Assembly (NCBI GenBank): GCA_944321725.1
Contig: CALUMI010000018.1
Coordinates: 1-45,627, forward strand
Reading direction: 5' to 3'
Length of the DNA stretch: 45,627 bases
DNA from: an uncultured Muribaculaceae bacterium
GTDB taxonomy: Bacteria > Bacteroidota > Bacteroidia > Bacteroidales > Muribaculaceae
Shown: positions 7,776-16,191 of the stretch, one piece after another
Numbering within the stretch: the stretch's first letter is position 1
How the letters are laid out: each line of letters begins with the position of its first letter
The notes under the pieces: model-generated
Seen by the model: only the letters and a program-made list of their open reading frames with translations
Told to the model about the DNA's origin: nothing
Databases searched by the model: none
Program-made: the position numbers and the translations under genes

Positions 7776-8545
7776 TCGTTAATCCCTTTTAACGCCCGTC
7801 TGTCGTAATCGCGGAAAGCGCATACCGGCACTATGGATATTTTCCCCTGAGAAAGATGATACAGGTCGGTGTTTTTGTTCTCAGGGTCGAGATTCCGGTA
7901 CTTTCCTGTCAGCATGTAGAATTTGCGCCCGGAAGGGTCGGCGTATTCGGCGTACTCCTCAGTCCATTGCCCGATGCAGCTTTCAGCCGTTTCCATTCCT
8001 GTGATTTCCATCTCGTAGGGGATGTTGACGTTGAGGCATACCCATTCGGGCAGTCCGTTGTTGAGAACTTTTCCGACAATTTGGCGTATGTAGGCGCGCG
8101 ACGGCTCAAAATCGCCTGCTGCCGGCTTGTGCGACAGCAGAGAGAATCCTACAGATGGAATCCCTTGCAAAGCTCCTTCGATGGCGGCTCCCATAGTGCC
8201 GGAATAGACCACGCTGTTGCCTGTGTTCGAACCATGGTTTATGCCTGAGAGGATAATGTCGGGACGGCGATTCTCTTTGGCAAGTAGATGCAGCGTAAGT
8301 TTGACGCAATCGGCCGGCGTACCGTTTATCGCATTCATTTTTATTCCGCCGGCATCGGGCATTTTGCGTATGCGCAAAGGCTTGTCGGTGGTGATGGCGG
8401 AGGAGAAACCGGAGCGGGGACCGTCGGGAGCGGCAACTATCACCTCACCCATGTCCGCGACAAATTCGGCAAGTTTGTTGATGCCCTCCGCTGTTATTCC
8501 GTCGTCGTTGGTTATGAGTATTAACGGTTGTTTGTGAGATTCCAT
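7772..8545 (-). CDS. surE: 5'/3'-nucleotidase SurE
   Basis: Metal-dependent phosphatase acting on nucleoside monophosphates, linked to stationary-phase and stress survival. The 257-residue protein has the metal-binding motif ITNDDG (Asp14, Asp15), the [11 protein letters not shown] loop with a conserved Ser, and the GINHGSNTG motif with a further metal-ligand Asn, followed by YSGTMGAA. It is the last gene of the leftward lysS-gpsA-nucleotidyltransferase-surE operon, 12 nt after its neighbour. Its stop codon (complement of 7772-7774) overlaps that of ruvB within TTAA, so there is no intergenic space for a terminator. Confidence 0.96.
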   Translation of the reverse strand: MESHKQPLILITNDDGITAEGINKLAEFVADMGEVIVAAPDGPRSGFSSAITTDKPLRIRKMPDAGGIKMNAINGTPADCVKLTLHLLAKENRRPDIILSGINHGSNTGNSVVYSGTMGAAIEGALQGIPSVGFSLLSHKPAAGDFEPSRAYIRQIVGKVLNNGLPEWVCLNVNIPYEMEITGMETAESCIGQWTEEYAEYADPSGRKFYMLTGKYRNLDPENKNTDLYHLSQGKISIVPVCAFRDYDRRALKGIND

Positions 8546-8557
8546 ATATGCTTGTTT

Positions 8558-9613
8558 TTACAGGTTTGACAGCCGCTTGTTGCGCACAATCTCCTGCGCA
8601 TGACGGAAGTCGTCGGGTGAGCCTATGTCGAGCCAAATGCCATCGATTGGGTAGTAAACCACCTTGCCGCCCTCGTTGATTATCAATTCGATAAGGTCGG
8701 TTGCGTCGAATACGCAGTCGTCGGGTATGCGTTCCAACAAGCTGCGCCTTATTATGTAGATCCCCGCATTCGCATAATAATTATAGGTGGGCTTCTCTTC
8801 CAAGCCTGTGACACGTGAATCTTCGGAATGGAGGATGGCAAACGGGACGGAAACCATATATGGCACCGCCGCTATTGTCATATCGGCCTCCTGCCCGGCA
8901 TGGAAGAGGAACATTTCCTCATAACTGACAGTGGTCAGCAGGTCGGAATTCATTACGATTACGTTGTCGTTTGACAGTCCGCCGACAAGTTTTGCAGAGC
9001 CGATGGTACCCAATTTTTTCGGCTCGCGCACGCATCTCACCTGTACTCCTCCGACCGGGTTTTCGAAGTGCCGCTCGATTTGTTCCGCCAGATAGTTGAC
9101 AGTAACGGCAATGTTGTCGATGCCGTTGCGGGTAAGCTCCTCGACATTGTAGTCGATGATACATTTGTCGCCTACTTTTAGCAGCGGCTTCGGGGTGTCG
9201 AGCGTGAGCGGACGCAGACGCTCGCCTTTTCCTCCCGCCATCATTATTGCGTCTAGCGGAAGAATGGAATGGCATTCTTCAAAGTTGTAGACGGCTTTGA
9301 TGCTTCCTTCCTGACTGATGACAGGGACAAGCGTGATTTTATTGCGGCGCATCTCTCTCACTTTCATGAGGTCAATGTTACCTTCCTCAAGAAAGCGGAA
9401 AGCGCAGTGCATGACGCTCTCGACGGATGAACTGAGTTCGGCTCCGGCGATTAGCGAGCGGCGAATGTCGCCGTCGGTTATCGTTCCCGCCATTTTTCCG
9501 CCGGCATCGACGGCAAACAGCACCATCGCTTTTCCGGACAGGCAGTTGAGTCTTCGCAACGCCTCAATGAGTGTCGCATCTTTTCTGATTATATGTTTGT
9601 CCCATTTATACAT
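8558..9613 (-). CDS. CBS-domain sugar nucleotidyltransferase
   Basis: The 351-residue protein fuses an N-terminal CBS pair (about residues 1-118, with ITDGDIRRSL in the first repeat) to a sugar-1-phosphate nucleotidyltransferase domain. The signature is DAIMMAGGKGERLRPLT (121-137) followed by TPKPLLKVG, and later VMNSDLLT and WLDIGSPDDF. Enzymes of this architecture include PtmE, which makes GDP-glucosamine in the legionaminic acid pathway, and mannose-1-phosphate guanylyltransferase-like proteins. The CBS pair suggests allosteric control by an adenine nucleotide. A TTG at 9622 would extend the frame by three codons into gpsA; the ATG at 9613, 5 nt after gpsA, is preferred. No other nonulosonate genes are in the window, so the sugar is unknown. 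Confidence 0.88.
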   Translation of the reverse strand: MYKWDKHIIRKDATLIEALRRLNCLSGKAMVLFAVDAGGKMAGTITDGDIRRSLIAGAELSSSVESVMHCAFRFLEEGNIDLMKVREMRRNKITLVPVISQEGSIKAVYNFEECHSILPLDAIMMAGGKGERLRPLTLDTPKPLLKVGDKCIIDYNVEELTRNGIDNIAVTVNYLAEQIERHFENPVGGVQVRCVREPKKLGTIGSAKLVGGLSNDNVIVMNSDLLTTVSYEEMFLFHAGQEADMTIAAVPYMVSVPFAILHSEDSRVTGLEEKPTYNYYANAGIYIIRRSLLERIPDDCVFDATDLIELIINEGGKVVYYPIDGIWLDIGSPDDFRHAQEIVRNKRLSNL

Positions 9614-9618
9614 TGCTG

Positions 9619-10614
9619 TCAATGAAGTTTTGCGGCGAGCCCGGAGATTGCTTTCTGGGCCGGGACTTTGTTGTAGAGAATGTCGTAGACGCAGTTGAGT
9701 ATGGGCATATCAACGTTGTAGCGGCGGTTGATTTCGTAGATGCACTTCGTGCCATAGTAGCCTTCCGCCACCATCTCCATTTCCATCATGGCGGCTTTTA
9801 CGGAGTATCCGCGTCCGATGTATGCTCCGAGATTATGGTTGCGGCTGAATTTGGAGTAGGCGGTTACTATCAGGTCGCCGAGATAGACGGAGTCGCAAAT
9901 GTTGCGTTCCCCTCCGCATACGGCACTGATGAAAGTGTCCATCTCGCGTATGGCGTTGGATGTGAGCATGGCGAGGAAGTTGTCGCCGCTTTTCAGCCCG
10001 TAGATTATTCCGGCGCAGATGCCGTAGACATTTTTGAGCACCGCGCCATATTCTATTCCGGCCACATCGCCGGATGTGATGGTGCGCATTGCTTTTCCTT
10101 GCAGGCATCGCGCGAATTTCTCGGCAAGGCTGATGTTGTTGCAGCCGATTGTCAGGTAGCTGTTGCGTCCCAACGCCACTTCCTCGGCATGGCACGGCCC
10201 TCCGATGACGAGTTGCCGTCCGGGGTCGATGCCGTAGAAATCCGACATGTACCGTGTCACTATGGCGTTTTCGTCGGGGACGATGCCTTTGACGGCTGTG
10301 ACCATGTATTTTCCGCTTATGTCGGTGGTGATTTTCTTCAAATGCTCTTTGATGTAGGGCGACGGCATGGCCAACAGGAGCGTGTCGGCCTCGTCGCATG
10401 CGGCGTTGATGTCGGAGTAGAATGATATTCTGTCGACATCGAAAATCACATCCGACAAATATACCGGATTATGGCCTTCGCTCTTGAAATCGGCAATGCG
10501 GTCGTCGCGCCTCATATACCAGATTATCGACTCGCAATTCTGCAACAGCAGTTTGGCAAGGGCAGTAGCCCAACTGCCTCCTCCCATTACCGCTATTTTA
10601 CCGGGAAAATCCAT
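9619..10614 (-). CDS. gpsA: NAD(P)H-dependent glycerol-3-phosphate dehydrogenase
   Basis: Reduces dihydroxyacetone phosphate to sn-glycerol-3-phosphate for phospholipid synthesis; cytosolic. The 331-residue protein shows the N-terminal Rossmann motif IAVMGGGSWATALA, the second-strand MRRDDR, the GGPCHAEEVA loop and the active-site EYGAVLKNVYGICAG with its catalytic Lys, plus the C-terminal GRGYSV and EGYYGTKCIYE segments. It lies 8 nt downstream of lysS; this neighbourhood recurs in Bacteroidales. Confidence 0.96.
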   Translation of the reverse strand: MDFPGKIAVMGGGSWATALAKLLLQNCESIIWYMRRDDRIADFKSEGHNPVYLSDVIFDVDRISFYSDINAACDEADTLLLAMPSPYIKEHLKKITTDISGKYMVTAVKGIVPDENAIVTRYMSDFYGIDPGRQLVIGGPCHAEEVALGRNSYLTIGCNNISLAEKFARCLQGKAMRTITSGDVAGIEYGAVLKNVYGICAGIIYGLKSGDNFLAMLTSNAIREMDTFISAVCGGERNICDSVYLGDLIVTAYSKFSRNHNLGAYIGRGYSVKAAMMEMEMVAEGYYGTKCIYEINRRYNVDMPILNCVYDILYNKVPAQKAISGLAAKLH

Positions 10615-10622
10615 TTATGCGG

Positions 10623-12356
10623 CTATTTTTTGTTGGCGTTTTCCACCCATGCGGCAACGTCGTCCTGCGACGGGTTTGCAAGTTCGAGCTTGTATTTCTT
10701 GTTGAGTCCGCACAAATCCTGATGCAGCTTGCCGGGTTTGGCTTCGGCGAGAGCGGCGACTGTCAGGCAGCCGGCTTTTTGGATGGCCGGTACCCATTCA
10801 GCCGGTACTCCTATTGCCGTGAATGCCTCCTCGCGGTCGCGCTTGGCTGTTTTCTCCGGGCGCATTTGCGGGAAGAACAGTACTTCCTGTATGGTTGTCT
10901 GCCCTGTCATGAGCATTACAAGACGGTCCATTCCGATGCCCATGCCGGAAGTGGGCGGCATGCCGTATTCCAGCGCGCGGATGAAATCCTTGTCGATAAT
11001 CATGGCCTCGTCGTCGCCTTTCTCGCTGAGGCGCATTTGCTCGACGAATCGCTCGTATTGGTCGATAGGGTCGTTGAGCTCGGAATATGCGTTGCAAAGT
11101 TCTTTGCCGTTGACCATCAGCTCGAAACGCTCCGTCAGGTCGGGGTTGTCGCGGTGGCGTTTGGTCAGAGGCGACATTTCTATGGGATAGTCAATAATGA
11201 AAGTGGGCTGAATGTAGTTGCCCTCGCATTTCTCGCCGAATATCTCGTCGATGAGTTTGCCTTTGCCCATGGTATCGTCGACCTCGACACCGATTTGCCG
11301 GCACACCTCGCGCAGCTGCGGCTCGTCCATGCCGGTGATGTCCACGCCTGTGAACTCTTTTATTGAGTCAATCATTGTGACACGCTTGAACGGGGCTTTG
11401 AAACTGATGGTGTTGTCGCCCACTTTCACCTCTGTGGTGCCGTTGACATCAAGGCATATTTTTTCGAGCATCTTTTCAGTGAAGCTCATCATCCAATTGT
11501 AATCTTTGTAGGAAACATAGATTTCCATGCAGGTGAATTCCGGATTGTGTGTGCGGTCCATTCCCTCATTGCGGAAGTTTTTCGAGAACTCGTAAACGCC
11601 CTCGAATCCTCCCACAATCAGCCGCTTGAGGTAAAGTTCATCGGCAATGCGCAGATACAGCGGAATGTCGAGTGCATTGTGGTGGGTGATGAACGGGCGC
11701 GCTGCCGCGCCGCCCGGTATCGGCTGCAGGATAGGCGTCTCAACTTCCATGTAGCCGTGAGAGTTGAAATATTCGCGCATTGAGTTGTAGACTTTTGTGC
11801 GCTTGATGAATATGTCCTTGATGCCGTCGTTGACCACCAAATCTACGTAGCGTTGGCGGTAGCGCAGTTCCGGATCCTCGAAAGCGTCGTAGGTCACGCC
11901 ATCCTTTACTTTTACGATAGGCAGCGGGCGGAGCGACTTGCTGAGCATTTTGATGCTTTTTGCATGTACTGTGATTTCCCCCATCTGTGTGCGGAATACG
12001 AATCCCTCGATGCCAATGAAGTCGCCTATGTCGAGCAGCTTTTTGAAAAATATGTTGTACATGTCCTTGTTTTCGCCGGGACAGATGTCGTCGCGGCTTA
12101 CGTATACCTGAATACGGCCGTCGGCATCCTGCAATTCCATGAAAGACGCTTTCCCCATTATGCGGCGGCTCATTATTCGTCCGGCGACGCTCACATTGCG
12201 CGGCTCTTCGCCGTCATTGAAGCTCTCTTTGATTTCCTTTGTGTGTCCGGTTACTTTGAATTCTGCGGCGGGATACGGGTCGATGCCCATTTTGCGCAGT
12301 TCGGCAAGACTGTTTCGCCTGATTATTTCCTGTTCACTAAGCTCAAGTACATTCAT
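10623..12356 (-). CDS. lysS: lysyl-tRNA synthetase, class II
   Basis: Charges tRNA-Lys with lysine. The 577-residue protein has an N-terminal OB-fold anticodon-binding domain (about 50-160) and the class II catalytic core: motif 1 around [14 protein letters not shown], motif 2 [20 protein letters not shown] and motif 3 [15 protein letters not shown]. After motif 3, about 75 extra residues rich in Ala and Lys form a helix-hairpin-helix-like tail ending in WVENANKK; I recall such tails in Bacteroidetes LysS, and it makes the protein longer than the E. coli enzyme. First gene of the operon with gpsA, the nucleotidyltransferase and surE. Confidence 0.97.
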   Translation of the reverse strand: MNVLELSEQEIIRRNSLAELRKMGIDPYPAAEFKVTGHTKEIKESFNDGEEPRNVSVAGRIMSRRIMGKASFMELQDADGRIQVYVSRDDICPGENKDMYNIFFKKLLDIGDFIGIEGFVFRTQMGEITVHAKSIKMLSKSLRPLPIVKVKDGVTYDAFEDPELRYRQRYVDLVVNDGIKDIFIKRTKVYNSMREYFNSHGYMEVETPILQPIPGGAAARPFITHHNALDIPLYLRIADELYLKRLIVGGFEGVYEFSKNFRNEGMDRTHNPEFTCMEIYVSYKDYNWMMSFTEKMLEKICLDVNGTTEVKVGDNTISFKAPFKRVTMIDSIKEFTGVDITGMDEPQLREVCRQIGVEVDDTMGKGKLIDEIFGEKCEGNYIQPTFIIDYPIEMSPLTKRHRDNPDLTERFELMVNGKELCNAYSELNDPIDQYERFVEQMRLSEKGDDEAMIIDKDFIRALEYGMPPTSGMGIGMDRLVMLMTGQTTIQEVLFFPQMRPEKTAKRDREEAFTAIGVPAEWVPAIQKAGCLTVAALAEAKPGKLHQDLCGLNKKYKLELANPSQDDVAAWVENANKK

Positions 12357-12408
12357 ATATTGTCAATTCTGTTATTGTCTTTGAAATGGCCGCGATTTCT
12401 GCGGTTTG

Positions 12409-12416
12409 CAAAGTTA
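12409..12416 (-). promoter_or_regulatory. -7 box of the lysS operon promoter
   Basis: Minus-strand TAACTTTG matches TAnnTTTG and lies about 50 nt upstream of the lysS ATG. The -33 region is T-rich but has no exact TTTG at standard spacing. Confidence 0.62.
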
Positions 12417-12532
12417 ATGATAATTGCCGGAAAAATTGCTTAAAGCGTTTAAAAACGTGACGGATAAGGCTGTAAAGCGTCGCAGAAAATGCCGTTTGCC
12501 GGATTTGTGTGTTTGCGGAAAGATATTTTACG

Positions 12533-12540
12533 TATTTTTG
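12533..12540 (+). promoter_or_regulatory. -7 box ahead of a broken reading frame
   Basis: TATTTTTG fits TAnnTTTG, with a TTTG 17 nt upstream (slightly short spacing). It points rightwards into the truncated frame at 12544. Confidence 0.45.
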
Positions 12541-12543
12541 TGA

Positions 12544-12661
12544 ATGAATTTGAAGAGAAATCCAATGAGTCAAAATAAGAAAAAGCAATATTTTGTAGTT
12601 ATGGTTACTACGATATAGATTTTGATTTCACGGGCGCCGATACAATGTATCTGACCCATTC
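12544..12661 (+). pseudogene. truncated, frame-disrupted gene remnant at island border
   Basis: An ATG at 12544 opens a 24-codon frame (MNLKRNPMSQNKKKQYF and on) that ends at TAG 12616-12618. A second frame is open across the same place and reads SYGYYDIDFDFTGADTMY then LTHSQI, until it enters the 3' end of the AT-rich restriction-modification operon at 12662. The second frame looks like protein-coding sequence of host composition. The simplest reading is a gene whose start was frameshifted and whose body was replaced or cut by insertion of the island. I do not recognise the original family. A short functional 24-residue peptide cannot be excluded. Confidence 0.4.
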
Positions 12662-13492
12662 TCAAATATATTCTTCTCCTTCTTTAAATTTTTCAATTAA
12701 TGCTTTTCTGTGGTAGCCATGTTTTACAAATTCATTAATCCAGATTAGTCTTTTACTGCCATCTCCATACGGTTGTAGTCTAAAATGCCCACTGACTGTA
12801 AATTCATTGTTATTGTATATTTCAGTAAACCATTTGCTGTCAAACGTAAAATAAGTTATTCCACTTTCATTGATAATTTGGATCTTCTTATTCTTTTTAA
12901 TCTCTTTCTTTTGTCTTGTTACAGTTTCTGCAATTTCAACATCTGCCCATTGCCTAAGGCAAAGGTAATCGAGAACCATATCAATATAATCTCTTAGATT
13001 CATGTCATAATAATGATCTAACATTCTAATAACCATGCAATCTAATTGGTGTCCTTCTCCTTTTATTTTATCTTTTGGGCTTGCGATGATATAAAGAGTT
13101 GGTATAGCCATTAGTTTTTTATGAGCATTGGGCAAATTATGGAACACCCATAGCGATAAAGAACCGTTTTTTATTGAATACACCACGAAAGAACCTTCAA
13201 TGAAATAGGGACTTTTTACTACACCTTTTTCTCTATCACACTCTGCTAAGATATCCATGTGAAATTGTGTGAATTTCATGAATGACTTGTCCATAGCATC
13301 CACAAAATGTTTCGAAAAAACAGCTAAATTTTTGCAATTATTTCGTAGCCCATACAATTCGTTGATGGCTGCTTCACGATCTTCTGTCATTGTATTGTTG
13401 GTGCTCGTAAAAAATCTTTTGATACTTTGAGGATAATCCACGTTGTCAAGTCCATACAAATATCTCAGTATTTGATTGTCATTGTAACTCAT
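12662..13492 (-). CDS. hypothetical protein, third gene of the NotI-type R-M operon
   Basis: I do not recognise this 276-residue family. It has no signal peptide or membrane segment. The N-terminal half is helical with FTQFHMDILAECDREK near residue 95; the middle has the hydrophobic strand LMAIPTLYIIASP; a Lys-rich linker (RQKKEIKKNKKIQII) precedes a C-terminal domain reading FTVSGHFRLQPYGDGSKR, then LIWINEFVKHGYHRK. That last segment (GHFR-Q-YG...LIWI..F.K.G) resembles C-terminal motifs I recall in some phage and mobile-element proteins of unknown function. It lies 44 nt downstream of the restriction gene in the same orientation and shares the AT-rich composition, so it probably belongs to the system as an accessory, specificity or regulatory factor. 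Confidence 0.75.
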   Translation of the reverse strand: MSYNDNQILRYLYGLDNVDYPQSIKRFFTSTNNTMTEDREAAINELYGLRNNCKNLAVFSKHFVDAMDKSFMKFTQFHMDILAECDREKGVVKSPYFIEGSFVVYSIKNGSLSLWVFHNLPNAHKKLMAIPTLYIIASPKDKIKGEGHQLDCMVIRMLDHYYDMNLRDYIDMVLDYLCLRQWADVEIAETVTRQKKEIKKNKKIQIINESGITYFTFDSKWFTEIYNNNEFTVSGHFRLQPYGDGSKRLIWINEFVKHGYHRKALIEKFKEGEEYI

Positions 13493-13536
13493 ATATTAGC
13501 TGTTTGAGAACTTAAAATACTTTATTTCTTGAGAAT

Positions 13537-14418
13537 TCATTTGTTTAAAAAAATTTTCAATTTTGCATTAAGAGAAAAAATTCCATCAGAAAGCCCTTTT
13601 TTTATTATGTTTTTCATAAATTCTTCTTCTGTAGGATACTCATTTATGTTAGCACCTCCTATGATTCTGTTTATTCCATCAATAGTGGTACTTTTAATAT
13701 TATCAAAACTTAAAGTCCATTTAGAGCCGTTCCAATGTAGGCCAAAAGAACAGAAATCAACAGGATATTCAGGATTGTAATTCTCAAGTTTTGAACAATC
13801 AGATGTTGCTTGGAGATATTCCATGGCTAAATTTTGTACTACAAAAACGATTTTACGATTCCAATATTCTACAATTTTACCTTTTTTATAGGCTTGTTGC
13901 ATCATTGTTTTTGCAAATTCATTTGCCCAGTTGATACCATATGTATAGTTTCTTCCTGTATAGTGTCCATATTCGAGCAATTCTTTTACATAAGGATATG
14001 GTGTGCCTGTTGTGCCTGCTGCTTGTATTTCTACACAAAGGAAGTCTTGTACAATATCAAATTTATCAACTTCTACTGCCACATAATCGACATTGCCACC
14101 TACTCCTATGTTTACTTCTTGAATCCATTTAACATTTTTCCAATGTGACAAATATTTTTGGCGGATAGTTTCAAACATGGATTCTTCTTTGAATCTTTGT
14201 GGGCATATGATGACAGGATGAATTATTTTGCCTTTATTGATAGTTGATCCTAAAGAACATATACCAACTTTTATATGTGGTTCACTTTTCCTGGGTTTTG
14301 TGCAAGTCCCCTTTAAGTACTTACAATATTGTTGTTTATAAGCTAAAAGTGTTGATTCTGTATGATCTTCAAAATCGCAACAGAAAACCTCAATAGGGTA
14401 TTTTCCTATATTTTTCAT
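13537..14418 (-). CDS. NotI-family type II restriction endonuclease
   Basis: 293 residues. Two features match the NotI family. First, four cysteines (Cys32, Cys39, Cys54, Cys72) in the arrangement C-x6-C-x14-C-x17-C, with the last in IICPQRF, correspond to the Cys4 iron site of NotI. Second, a PD-(D/E)XK-type active site with Gln replacing Lys: Asp111 (GGNVDYVAVE) and Glu130/Gln132 in LCVEIQAAGTTG, as in NotI where the LEIQ motif supplies Glu and Gln. It would cut double-stranded DNA at a site protected by the adjacent methylase; the target is not predictable. Its ATG overlaps the methyltransferase stop by 4 nt. Strongly AT-rich codon use sets it apart from lysS and surE. Confidence 0.85.
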   Translation of the reverse strand: MKNIGKYPIEVFCCDFEDHTESTLLAYKQQYCKYLKGTCTKPRKSEPHIKVGICSLGSTINKGKIIHPVIICPQRFKEESMFETIRQKYLSHWKNVKWIQEVNIGVGGNVDYVAVEVDKFDIVQDFLCVEIQAAGTTGTPYPYVKELLEYGHYTGRNYTYGINWANEFAKTMMQQAYKKGKIVEYWNRKIVFVVQNLAMEYLQATSDCSKLENYNPEYPVDFCSFGLHWNGSKWTLSFDNIKSTTIDGINRIIGGANINEYPTEEEFMKNIIKKGLSDGIFSLNAKLKIFLNK

Positions 14419-15452
14419 AATGCCAATGTTGGTTGGATTCTTCGTTGTGAGATTTTTAAGTATTCCGGACTAAGCTCTATTCCAATACCTTTCCTTCCTA
14501 ATTTAAGGGCGGCAGAAACAGTAGTACCAGTTCCGCTAAAAGGATCTAAAACTATGCCATTTTTGGGGCATGTTGCTAAAATTGGGATTTTAAGAAGTTC
14601 TTCAGGATAAACGGCACAGTGACTATCTGTACGCCATGTATCTTCTGTTACGATATTCCATACATCAGAAGGCAGATGACCGTTTGATGATATTCTCATT
14701 ATGTAATATCCTTTGGCTATTAACTCTTTAGCCCTTCCACTAATTTTTGTGTTATTGCTATGCCATGCTCGTTGTGCCCCCCTTATTGTCATACGGAAAT
14801 CGTTAACAACTCCATTTTTTATTTCTTCCAACACTTTATCTAATGCTTTTTCGGCATTGATTTTCTCAATTTCAGTTAGTTCTCTACTTTCGTGTATCAA
14901 TTTTCTGTATTTTTTGCCTGATACTCCTGTGGAGGAAGTTATGCCATTTTTTGACATACTTGGCATTTTTGAAGGTTTGATACGAATTGCATCTGCGTCA
15001 TAAAAATATTTTTTTGATTTCACAAAGTGAAATATATGCTCGTAGGAGTCTCTTAATCTGTCTTTGCAGCTTTGTGTCCCTTTTAATTGATGCCAAATTA
15101 CATCATTTCGCATAATCCATCCATTGTCCATTAATGAAATTGCTACGCGCCAGGGCATACCTAAAAGTTTCTTGTCGACATATTTATCCCCTAAATTCAA
15201 CCATAGCGAGCCTTCTTTTTTTAAAACACGTTTAGCTTCTGTAAATACTTTTGTAAGAGCATCAACATAGTTAATGAATTGTGGCTCATTGCCTATTTCG
15301 TATTCACTTTCGTCGTTGTCATATGTTCGCATACCCCAATAAGGAGGCGATGTTATTATGCAGTCTATTGATTCACTTTCCATTTCTTTTAAAACAGAAA
15401 GGCAATCTCCGAGTATAAAATTGTATCTACAGTCTTCTTTTAAAGGGTTCAT
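14415..15452 (-). CDS. site-specific DNA methyltransferase (beta class, m4C or m6A)
   Basis: 345-residue amino-methyltransferase. Catalytic motif IV is TSPPYWG (residues 34-40) near the N-terminus, and the SAM-binding motif I DPFSGTGTT (303-311) is near the C-terminus, the order of the beta class. The TSPPY form is frequent in N4-cytosine enzymes but also occurs in N6-adenine ones. The middle (about 150-245) is a variable target-recognition region. Motif X is present at FILGDCLSVLK. It is the first gene of the operon, 12-15 nt downstream of the predicted transcription start, so host protection would be made before the nuclease. Confidence 0.92.
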   Translation of the reverse strand: MNPLKEDCRYNFILGDCLSVLKEMESESIDCIITSPPYWGMRTYDNDESEYEIGNEPQFINYVDALTKVFTEAKRVLKKEGSLWLNLGDKYVDKKLLGMPWRVAISLMDNGWIMRNDVIWHQLKGTQSCKDRLRDSYEHIFHFVKSKKYFYDADAIRIKPSKMPSMSKNGITSSTGVSGKKYRKLIHESRELTEIEKINAEKALDKVLEEIKNGVVNDFRMTIRGAQRAWHSNNTKISGRAKELIAKGYYIMRISSNGHLPSDVWNIVTEDTWRTDSHCAVYPEELLKIPILATCPKNGIVLDPFSGTGTTVSAALKLGRKGIGIELSPEYLKISQRRIQPTLAL

Positions 15453-15470
15453 CTCAATTGTTTTATGCTA

Positions 15471-15478
15471 CAAAGTTA
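15471..15478 (-). promoter_or_regulatory. -7 box of the R-M operon
   Basis: Minus-strand TAACTTTG, 18 nt upstream of the methyltransferase ATG, predicting a leader of roughly 12 nt. The -33 region has TTTA and TATA but no exact TTTG. Confidence 0.6.
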
Positions 15479-15620
15479 CGAAAACAAGTAAATAGTATAG
15501 CATCAATATTAGTTATTCCTGATTAACAGTTGAATATCATGTTCATTATTAGCGAAATTAATCATTTGTGAAAACATAAATGTGAGTTTGAGATTTATTT
15601 GATGTTTAAAATAACGCAGG

Positions 15621-15977
15621 TCAGTCATCGAGGATTCGCGATGCCCGTTTGAGATAGTCGGCGGCACGCTCTTCGGCATTCTCGGCATAGCGCATTTGTG
15701 TCTCGTAACGCTCCAAAGCGTCGTCGGCATAGTTTAGATATGTGCGTGCGCGATCCATGTCACCGCGTTTTGTGTAATATTCGGCTTCACGTTGATAGTT
15801 TTGGGCCTTTTTTTGATAGTACTCGGCTTCACGGCGGTAGCTGTCGGCTTTCTTTTGGTAATATTCCGCCTCTTTTATGTATGATTCGGCACGACGGCTG
15901 TCGTAATCATCGTAGGCCATCGCGTGTGCGGGCATCAGAAAGCACCACACAAGAAGGAGGGCAGGTAAATGTTTCAT
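15621..15977 (-). CDS. small exported protein with 14-residue Tyr-rich coiled-coil repeats
   Basis: 118 residues beginning with a signal peptide (MKHLPALLLVWCFLMPAHAMA), so periplasmic or exported. The mature part carries three near-identical 14-residue units of the form EAEYYQKKA-x-x-Y-x-R, followed by two or three more divergent units (RARTYLNYADD, ERYETQMRYAEN, ERAADYLKRASR). The period of 14 equals two heptads and predicts a single long alpha-helix or coiled coil with paired tyrosines on one face. I do not recognise a named family. It is transcribed away from the GHL10 gene at 16192, and the 214-nt gap between them holds the GHL10 promoter. Confidence 0.8.
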   Translation of the reverse strand: MKHLPALLLVWCFLMPAHAMAYDDYDSRRAESYIKEAEYYQKKADSYRREAEYYQKKAQNYQREAEYYTKRGDMDRARTYLNYADDALERYETQMRYAENAEERAADYLKRASRILDD

Positions 15978-16147
15978 AATTCGATAGTTTTATTCCCTTT
16001 TAATGAAAAACAATTTTGGGACTGTTTTTGGCTGATATGTGGTTCGTAAAAAAAGTTAATATTGCGCGGGCGGCGATTGAGTGGCAAAACTCCGATGTTT
16101 TTTGTGTTTGTTAGTATTTGTTTTATTATTTTCAGTATTCTTTGGCG

Positions 16148-16155
16148 TAAGTTTG
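16148..16155 (+). promoter_or_regulatory. -7 box for the first GHL10 gene
   Basis: TAAGTTTG fits TAnnTTTG and is 36 nt upstream of the ATG at 16192. The -33 region is T-rich without an exact TTTG at 19-20 nt. Confidence 0.5.
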
Positions 16156-16191
16156 CAATCGAAATCTATTACATAAAACTGCATTAAAATT

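Larger units (their letters stand above)
12662..15478 (-). other. AT-rich restriction-modification island
   Basis: Three co-directional genes with low GC lie between the lysS operon and the coiled-coil gene at 15621, both of higher GC. One edge touches a broken reading frame (12544-12661); the other lies in the AT-rich gap 15479-15620. No integrase or transposase accompanies it. Horizontal acquisition is inferred from composition and context. Confidence 0.7.

Noticed and set aside
9613..10425. 270-codon plus-strand frame opposite gpsA
   Set aside because: Antisense shadow of gpsA without any recognisable motif.
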